Assembly (NCBI GenBank): GCA_937889225.1
Contig: CALAST010000093.1
Coordinates: 1-57,505 of the forward strand
Direction: 5' to 3'
DNA from: an uncultured Lachnobacterium sp.
GTDB lineage: Bacteria > Bacillota > Clostridia > Lachnospirales > Lachnospiraceae
DNA: 57,505 nucleotides
The position numbers and the translations under genes were made by a program. Below are positions 52,334 to 57,505 of this stretch, in pieces. Each line of letters begins with the position of its first letter. Positions within the stretch are counted from its first letter, which is position 1. Below the pieces are notes generated by a model. That model had not been told where the DNA came from. It made no database searches and was given only the letters and a program-made list of their open reading frames with translations.

Positions 52334-53120
52334 AGTCCTACCTCGTTTTCATTATTGTAAAGTATTACAGTTTCTCATTATCTACTAAAAAATGGTTTCT
52401 GTCAATGTGTTTTTCTATTTTTGCTAATTAATAAAGTAAGAAATAGTTCGGATAGATGCTGAATTTTAATTTTTTATGAAGTAAGAAAGCTTGAGGATAA
52501 AACAAATACCTAAAGTGTGTATTTTATACCGCCATATATGCAACTGGTGTGTTTGGGTATCTTCTAAAAAAATAAGATATTTTATAATACAGTTCATGGA
52601 GAGAGACTGTTATATTGCCCTAGCAGTATCGGTTTTGTATACCATTATGCACGCATTATGACATCAGAAACATTGGATAATAAAATATCAATGACGGAAC
52701 GAAGATATATTCGAATTGGCAAAGAATACGACAAAGCACTTGCAGAATATAAAAAGAAAATGAATTCCTATGAGCTATTGGAGTTAAAGGAAAATGAAGA
52801 AAATATTAAGTAAGTTCTAAGTTTCATTTAAAAGGTTCTTAATAAGAAAGTGATACAATATGTATACTTCTTATGAGATGCTGTATGAACGTAGAATAAA
52901 CAATCTCCTAATTCAAATGCATGAAACATTAAGTGATACGTTGTGAAATATTGATTATAAAAAGAAATAGAGAAAAGAGAATAAATTGTAACGTTTTTCA
53001 ATTATGTAGCTCTAATAAACAGAGGAATGAAAAAATACAAAACAGATAATATATCATCTGGAATAGAAATTTGGAAATTTTTTGTTTTCTTATAAAAGAA
53101 ATAAATCTACTTAGGAGAAC
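52334..53120. other. Gap with one small frame and an R1 repeat
   Basis: The 787-bp gap between the divergent chemoreceptor and YfhO genes contains an R1 copy (52885-52945) and a 51-residue frame at 52658-52813, reading MTSETLDNKISMTERRYIRI and continuing with a lysine- and glutamate-rich helix. That frame has no ribosome site and is probably a gene remnant. A candidate -10 TATAAT lies at about 52580. Confidence 0.5.
52885..52945 (+). repeat. R1 repeat, diverged copy
   Basis: It reads ATGAACGTAGAATAAACAAT followed by CTCCTAATTCAAATGCATG and AAACATTAAGTGATACG. Pairing is weaker than in other copies. Confidence 0.55.
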
Positions 53121-55655
53121 TTGCGAAAAAGGATTAAAGAACAAATGAAACACAAAGAAAAACACAGGAAGAATATAAAAAAGTTGGAAAATAAAGTACA
53201 TGAGGTTATGCTTCTTTTATATGGAAGCATATTGCTTGCAGTTTTGACGGGAAACGGTAATCTGTTTGGAAGCACAACCGACTGGATAAATCAACATACT
53301 GTTTTTCCGGAAGTATTTCGACAGGCATTTTATGAAAGCGGACAGCTTATCCCTAATTTTTTGTTTGATATTGGAGGGGGACAAAATGCATTTCATTTTG
53401 CATATTATGGATTTTTAAGTCCATTTATCCTGTTTTCCTATTTATTGCCATTTGTAGATATGACAGTATATATCATGGTTTTGTGCATTATTTGCTATTT
53501 TGTCTCAGGGATATTGGTATATCAATTTTTGAAACATCATTTTACAGAAAACAAGGCATTTTGCGGAGCAATATTATTTTTATCGCTTCCGCCAATTAAT
53601 TACCATTTCCATAGGCATATTATGTTTGTTTGGCATTTACCATTTTTTATTTTGGCATTAATCGGATTAGACCGATATTTTGAGCAAAAGAAAAGGAGAC
53701 TGTTTGTTATAAGTTCTGTCTGCATGATTTTGACAAGTTATTTCTTTAGTGTTAGTGGTTTGGTTTTCTTATTTGTCTATGCCATTTTTTGCATAATAAA
53801 ACAAAATACATATAAAAGTGAAAAAAATTGGATTTGTTTTAATCTGTTTTGGAAACAAATTTTGGAAAACATCAAACTATTTTTGCTTCCGGTTATGCTG
53901 AGTGCGTTTTTTCTACTGCCAACTGCCTATGCTCTTTTGAAAAATGAAAGGTCGCATGTTGTTGAGGAAGAAGCAATTAATTTGGCAATTCCATTGTATG
54001 AAGAATATTTCTATAGTCCTTACAGCATGGGCATATCTGCGGTTCTGCTGTTTGCAGTAATAGGAAATTTGACTTGTAAAACAAAAACAAAAGCGGAATG
54101 GTTTCTTAATGTATGTTCCCTTTTTTTGCTGATGTTCCCATTTATTATGTATGTCCTAAATGGAATGTTGTATGTGAGAGGAAAAGTCTTGATTGCATAT
54201 TCTATTGTGCTCCTCTATAATTTTTGTCAGTTTATGGAGCATATGGAAAAGAAAGAAATCCGTATGAAAGTTGCGATGGCATTATCCATTGCTTTTATTC
54301 TGCTATTTATGATTTTACGTACCGAAAATGAGCAGATAGGCAGGCTGCTTTTAACAGAGCTTGCAATAATATGGCTTTTCAGAAATAGGAAAAGAGTATG
54401 GTATATCTATCCGATTGTAATTGCATGTTTTACTTCCTATGCGGTAAATGCAAGCGAAACTTATGTGTCTGTAGAAGCATATAAGGGAATGTGGGAGGAT
54501 GAGATTGCAGAACTGATGGAACATACAGAAGGAAATTTTTATCGGTCAAATGTAACGTATCAGGAGATGAATACGGCAAATAGAGTATATGGAGAGAATT
54601 TTCATGGCAGTTGCGTGTATTCGTCTACTTCTAACAGCCTGTATCAAAAATTTTATGAGACATATATGGGAAATAATGAAAAGTATAGAAATTGCTTTGT
54701 GGTGTCAGGAGCTAGGAATGAGCTTTTTTATAGTTTTATGGGAACAAAATATATAATAAGCAAAAATGACCCCGGATTGTATTATGAAAAAATTGTAGAG
54801 GGAGAGAGGCTCAATTTATATGAAAATCAATATGCATATCCTGTTGTATACAAAAGTTCGCAAATGATGGAGGAAGCACAGTTTGATACGATGAAGTTTC
54901 CTTATTCTGCGGAGGCTTTGATGACACATACAATTATTTCGGGTGAAGATAAGATGGAAAGGCAAGATAATAGAAATATTTCTTCTGGAATAAAACAATG
55001 CCATGTGCAGGAAAATTATACATTTATGCAAAAGAAAAAAGAACATTATACCATTCCGTTAGGAGACGAATACAAAAATCAAATTATCTATCTTACCTTT
55101 GATATTGTAAATGAAGGCAATTATCGGAATACGAAAGATATTAGTATTACAATAAATGGGATACAAAATAAGTTAACCAATGCAGCAGCACTTTATTATA
55201 ATGGCAATACCAAATTTGACTATGTTATACCAATGGAACGGTGCTCAGAGCTAAAAATAGAAATTACAAAAGGAAAATACCATATTCGAAATCTGAAGAT
55301 GTACACTTCAGAAATGATTTTCGAAAAATACGAAGAAGCAGATAATCTTGAGATAGACGAATATTCCAATGCAATCACTTGCAACACAATCGCAAAAGAG
55401 GGTGAATATCTTGTAACTTCCATTCCCTATGATAAAGGTTTTTTCGCTTATATAAATGGAGAAAAAGTGGAAGTAGAAGTCGTAAATAAGGCGTTTGTGG
55501 GAATAAGGCTAAAAGAAGGGGAAAATGATATTGTAATCAAATATCGTGCTCCATTCTTTCGAGAAGGGATGTTGGTGAGTTTGCTTGGGATTTTTCTGTT
55601 ATTATTTGACCGATTGTCATATAGTAAAAAACATATTGTAAAGAATTACTTTTAG
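53121..55655 (+). CDS. YfhO-family membrane glycosyltransferase
   Basis: The 844-residue protein has about 12-14 membrane helices in its first 420 residues and a large extracytoplasmic domain (about 440-820) with one last helix (about 815-835). The layout and local sequence (NFLFDIGGGQNAFHFAYYG at the first loop) match YfhO. In Bacillus, CsbB makes undecaprenyl-P-GlcNAc and YfhO moves GlcNAc onto lipoteichoic acid. The GT2 partner follows by 46 bp. TTG 53121 has AGGAG 3 bp upstream; ATG 53145 is an alternative. Confidence 0.85.
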   Translation: MRKRIKEQMKHKEKHRKNIKKLENKVHEVMLLLYGSILLAVLTGNGNLFGSTTDWINQHTVFPEVFRQAFYESGQLIPNFLFDIGGGQNAFHFAYYGFLSPFILFSYLLPFVDMTVYIMVLCIICYFVSGILVYQFLKHHFTENKAFCGAILFLSLPPINYHFHRHIMFVWHLPFFILALIGLDRYFEQKKRRLFVISSVCMILTSYFFSVSGLVFLFVYAIFCIIKQNTYKSEKNWICFNLFWKQILENIKLFLLPVMLSAFFLLPTAYALLKNERSHVVEEEAINLAIPLYEEYFYSPYSMGISAVLLFAVIGNLTCKTKTKAEWFLNVCSLFLLMFPFIMYVLNGMLYVRGKVLIAYSIVLLYNFCQFMEHMEKKEIRMKVAMALSIAFILLFMILRTENEQIGRLLLTELAIIWLFRNRKRVWYIYPIVIACFTSYAVNASETYVSVEAYKGMWEDEIAELMEHTEGNFYRSNVTYQEMNTANRVYGENFHGSCVYSSTSNSLYQKFYETYMGNNEKYRNCFVVSGARNELFYSFMGTKYIISKNDPGLYYEKIVEGERLNLYENQYAYPVVYKSSQMMEEAQFDTMKFPYSAEALMTHTIISGEDKMERQDNRNISSGIKQCHVQENYTFMQKKKEHYTIPLGDEYKNQIIYLTFDIVNEGNYRNTKDISITINGIQNKLTNAAALYYNGNTKFDYVIPMERCSELKIEITKGKYHIRNLKMYTSEMIFEKYEEADNLEIDEYSNAITCNTIAKEGEYLVTSIPYDKGFFAYINGEKVEVEVVNKAFVGIRLKEGENDIVIKYRAPFFREGMLVSLLGIFLLLFDRLSYSKKHIVKNYF

Positions 55656-55701
55656 ATATGTAACATAGAGAAAATTTTAAAGAGGAAGTAGTGAAGTACA
55701 A

Positions 55702-56625
55702 ATGAAAATATCAGTAGTCATACCTTGCTATAATGAACAGGAAACAATTTTGTTGTTTTATGAAGAAATTAACAAAGTAACAAAAACGATGGAAGAAGAA
55801 TTTACGTTTTTATTTGTAGATGATGGTTCAAATGACAATACATTATCCATTTTGATGGAATTAAGCCAAAAGGATACACGCGTGAAATATATCTCATTTT
55901 CCAGAAATTTTGGTAAAGAGGCAGCAATTCACGCAGGATTTTCGAATGTGGATGGTGATTATGTGGTAATGATGGATGCAGATTTGCAAGACCCACCTGC
56001 ACTTCTTCCGCAAATGCTTGCAGATATCAAAGCGGGATATGATTCTGTTGCGACAAGGCGTGTGACAAGAAAAGGTGAACCGCGTATACGAAGTTTTTTT
56101 GCGAGAATGTTCTATTGGATTATCAATAAAATATCGGATGTCGATATTGTGGATGGAGCAAGGGATTACCGCCTTATGACTGCACAGATGAAAGATGCAA
56201 TTCTTTCTATGCCGGAATATAATCGTTTTTCCAAAGGGATTTTTGGTTGGGTGGGATTTCGGACAAAGTGGATAGAATATGAAAATGTACAACGTGCAGC
56301 AGGAGAAACGAAATGGAGTTTCTGGAAATTATTTTTGTATTCCATGGAGGGCATTGTTGCATTTTCAACGATGCCATTGGTATTGGCATCCATTTTCGGA
56401 CTATTATTTTGTTGTTTGTCATTTGTTATGATTTTGGTTATTACAATCAGAACGCTTGCTTTCGGTGACCCCGTAGCAGGGTGGCCGAGTCTTGTCTGTA
56501 TAATGTTTTTTATTGGCGGTGTAGTGCTGTTTTGTCTTGGAATTATGGGACAATATCTAGCGAAAGTGTATTTGGAAACGAAAAACAGACCGAAGTATTT
56601 TATTCGGCAAAAGAATGTAGATTGA
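55702..56625 (+). CDS. GT2 family polyprenyl-phosphate glycosyltransferase, CsbB-like
   Basis: 307 residues: a GT2 domain with VVIPCYNEQETI, FVDDGSNDNTL and the metal-binding DADLQDPP, and KEAAIHAGF and GARDYRLM motifs of the GtrB/CsbB group; two membrane helices (about 231-253 and 266-288) at the C-terminus. It would make undecaprenyl-phosphate-linked sugar for the YfhO protein upstream. AGAGGAAG precedes the ATG. Confidence 0.93.
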   Translation: MKISVVIPCYNEQETILLFYEEINKVTKTMEEEFTFLFVDDGSNDNTLSILMELSQKDTRVKYISFSRNFGKEAAIHAGFSNVDGDYVVMMDADLQDPPALLPQMLADIKAGYDSVATRRVTRKGEPRIRSFFARMFYWIINKISDVDIVDGARDYRLMTAQMKDAILSMPEYNRFSKGIFGWVGFRTKWIEYENVQRAAGETKWSFWKLFLYSMEGIVAFSTMPLVLASIFGLLFCCLSFVMILVITIRTLAFGDPVAGWPSLVCIMFFIGGVVLFCLGIMGQYLAKVYLETKNRPKYFIRQKNVD

Positions 56626-56640
56626 TACAAAACTATATAG

Positions 56641-56680
56641 CAAAGACAGCAAAATCAAAATAAAGGTTCTGCTGTCTTTG
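56641..56680. terminator. Terminator between the GT2 and hicB genes
   Basis: CAAAGACAGC (56641-56650) pairs with GCTGTCTTTG (56671-56680). The T run is short, so it is a weak terminator for either strand. Confidence 0.6.
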
Positions 56681-56703
56681 TTAGTGATGGTAGAAGTAAG
56701 TTT

Positions 56704-57129
56704 CTATCTTGATTGTACTTTTGCTAGTAAGGCTTCTTGTAAAGTCTGTGAGAAGTTTATTCCCTGTTCTAACGCTATATTGTTGAGCCATGCCGGAATG
56801 GTTAGCGTTTTACGGACAGACTTCTCGAAGTGTTTTTTTGCATAGTCTTCCACATCTACACACACCATATTAACGAATGCTTCTCTTGGTTCAAGTTCTA
56901 GCTCTTTTGCAACATCATTTGTGGAGATTTCGGAAATTTGAGAAGGCTCAGGAATAGCATCTCCGTCTTGTTTGCAGGTATAAAGATAGCCGGCAAGGCA
57001 TTCAATAGCCATTGTCAGAGCTTCTTCGAGAGTTTCGCCTTGTGTGGCTAACCAATTAAGGTCTGGGAATATTACGGAATAACCATTGTTTTCTCCTTTA
57101 AAAAAGCAAGCTGGATATACACTTAACAT
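56704..57129 (-). CDS. hicB: HicB antitoxin
   Basis: 141 residues: the N-terminal HicB fold (YPACFFKGENNGYSVIFPDL, TQGETLEEALTMA, CLAGYL) and a C-terminal DNA-binding part (KTLTIPAWLNNIALEQG, FSQTLQEALL). ATG 57129 follows AGGAGG by 8 bp. It neutralises HicA and represses the operon. HicA is upstream on the same strand. Confidence 0.93.
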   Translation of the reverse strand: MLSVYPACFFKGENNGYSVIFPDLNWLATQGETLEEALTMAIECLAGYLYTCKQDGDAIPEPSQISEISTNDVAKELELEPREAFVNMVCVDVEDYAKKHFEKSVRKTLTIPAWLNNIALEQGINFSQTLQEALLAKVQSR

Positions 57130-57167
57130 ATAAAGCACCTCCTAATTTATATAATAACAGGTTGGGG

Positions 57168-57356
57168 CTATTTAAGTCCCGCCTGTTTTTTGATGGAATT
57201 TTCCGTACCTCTGTCAAGTTCCCTATTATGAAAAGGAATTGTGACTTTGCCGGGCTTTGTCGGATGTATGTAATTTTTATGAGAACCACGTTGGCTCTTG
57301 AATATCCATCCGTCAGCAAGGATTATTTTTTCCATCTCTTTTGGTTTTATCGGCAT
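57168..57356 (-). CDS. hicA: HicA toxin (mRNA interferase)
   Basis: 62 residues of the dsRBD-like HicA fold with catalytic His in RGSHKNYIHPTKPGKVTIPF, GTENSIKKQAGLK. It degrades mRNA unless bound by HicB. ATG 57356 follows GGAGG by 10 bp; upstream in-frame codons lie within the promoter. Confidence 0.93.
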   Translation of the reverse strand: MPIKPKEMEKIILADGWIFKSQRGSHKNYIHPTKPGKVTIPFHNRELDRGTENSIKKQAGLK

Positions 57357-57381
57357 AGTATCAATACCTCCTTGCAACATT

Positions 57382-57432
57382 ATTATACTGTTTAATATGC
57401 ATGAAGTCAATGCGTGTTGATATAATATGCAT
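57382..57432 (-). promoter_or_regulatory. hicAB promoter with repeated TAATATGCAT operator
   Basis: On the minus strand TTGACT (57410-57405) and TATAAT (57387-57382) have a 17-bp spacer. TAATATGCAT occurs at 57393-57402 inside the spacer and again at 57423-57432, 30 bp away. Direct repeats at three helical turns fit HicB autoregulation. Confidence 0.6.
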
Positions 57433-57452
57433 AAAAATGATAACAATATAGT

Positions 57453-57499
57453 TACTGTACACACAGTACTTAGCATTTACTGCTAAGTACGTATGAAAA
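57453..57499 (+). repeat. R3 repeat, copy 2
   Basis: Identical over 47 bp to 41001-41047, at the window end. The larger GTACTTAGCA/TGCTAAGTAC hairpin is complete. Confidence 0.8.
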
Positions 57500-57505
57500 C
57501 ATAAA

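Overview
The window is low-GC DNA from a spore-forming, anaerobic Firmicute. It is most likely Clostridia of the Lachnospiraceae type, judged from the complete spoIIIA operon, sigma-G, recA-recX-rny order, a queT gene with a preQ1 riboswitch, a soluble CZB chemoreceptor and the style of the large cell-wall protein. Species cannot be named from sequence alone. No rRNA, tRNA, CRISPR array, intact insertion sequence or prophage was seen.

Region 1 (about 0.5-15 kb) is the most unusual part. A response regulator and an intramembrane-sensing type histidine kinase are followed by a flavodoxin-like protein, a small zinc-ribbon membrane protein, an FtsH protease, a DegV protein, a GT8 glycosyltransferase, a second-type DnaK without DnaJ/GrpE, an orphan fliQ, a heterodimeric ABC exporter, a cytidylate-kinase-like protein and a small ppGpp synthetase. 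Five promoters here share one arrangement: TTTAG-like half sites 11 bp apart, with the second half site starting exactly 15 bp before a -10 box. One lies before the regulator gene itself. I read this as an autoregulated operator defining a local envelope or protein-stress regulon, and it is the best candidate for an undescribed system. One of the promoters, before the GT8 gene, appears to be a duplicated flavodoxin promoter still carrying an internally deleted flavodoxin remnant.

Region 2 (15-31 kb) is core genome: sigG (minus strand), a degenerate phosphoribosyltransferase-like protein, queT under a preQ1-I riboswitch, argS, the eight-gene spoIIIA operon (with unusually short spoIIIAF and spoIIIAG), prfC, recA with a LexA box, recX and rny. 

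Region 3 (31-41 kb) holds a SGNH-like/PQ-loop gene pair on the minus strand, a CitA/DcuS-type two-component pair without a transporter, an ECF sigma factor operon with an ABC-2 transporter having two paralogous permeases, and a YtrA-type GntR/ABC operon with a striking promoter-overlapping operator.

Region 4 (41-57.5 kb) is accessory: a type B carboxylesterase, a NUDIX hydrolase, a 1,827-residue transglutaminase-like cell-wall protein with an SPDTG sorting signal, mntP behind a yybP-ykoY manganese riboswitch, a DUF4298 protein, a CZB chemoreceptor, a YfhO/GT2 cell-wall glycosylation pair and a hicAB toxin-antitoxin module.

At least three families of short hairpin repeats are scattered between genes throughout (called R1, R2 and R3 below), several of them directly in 5' leaders.
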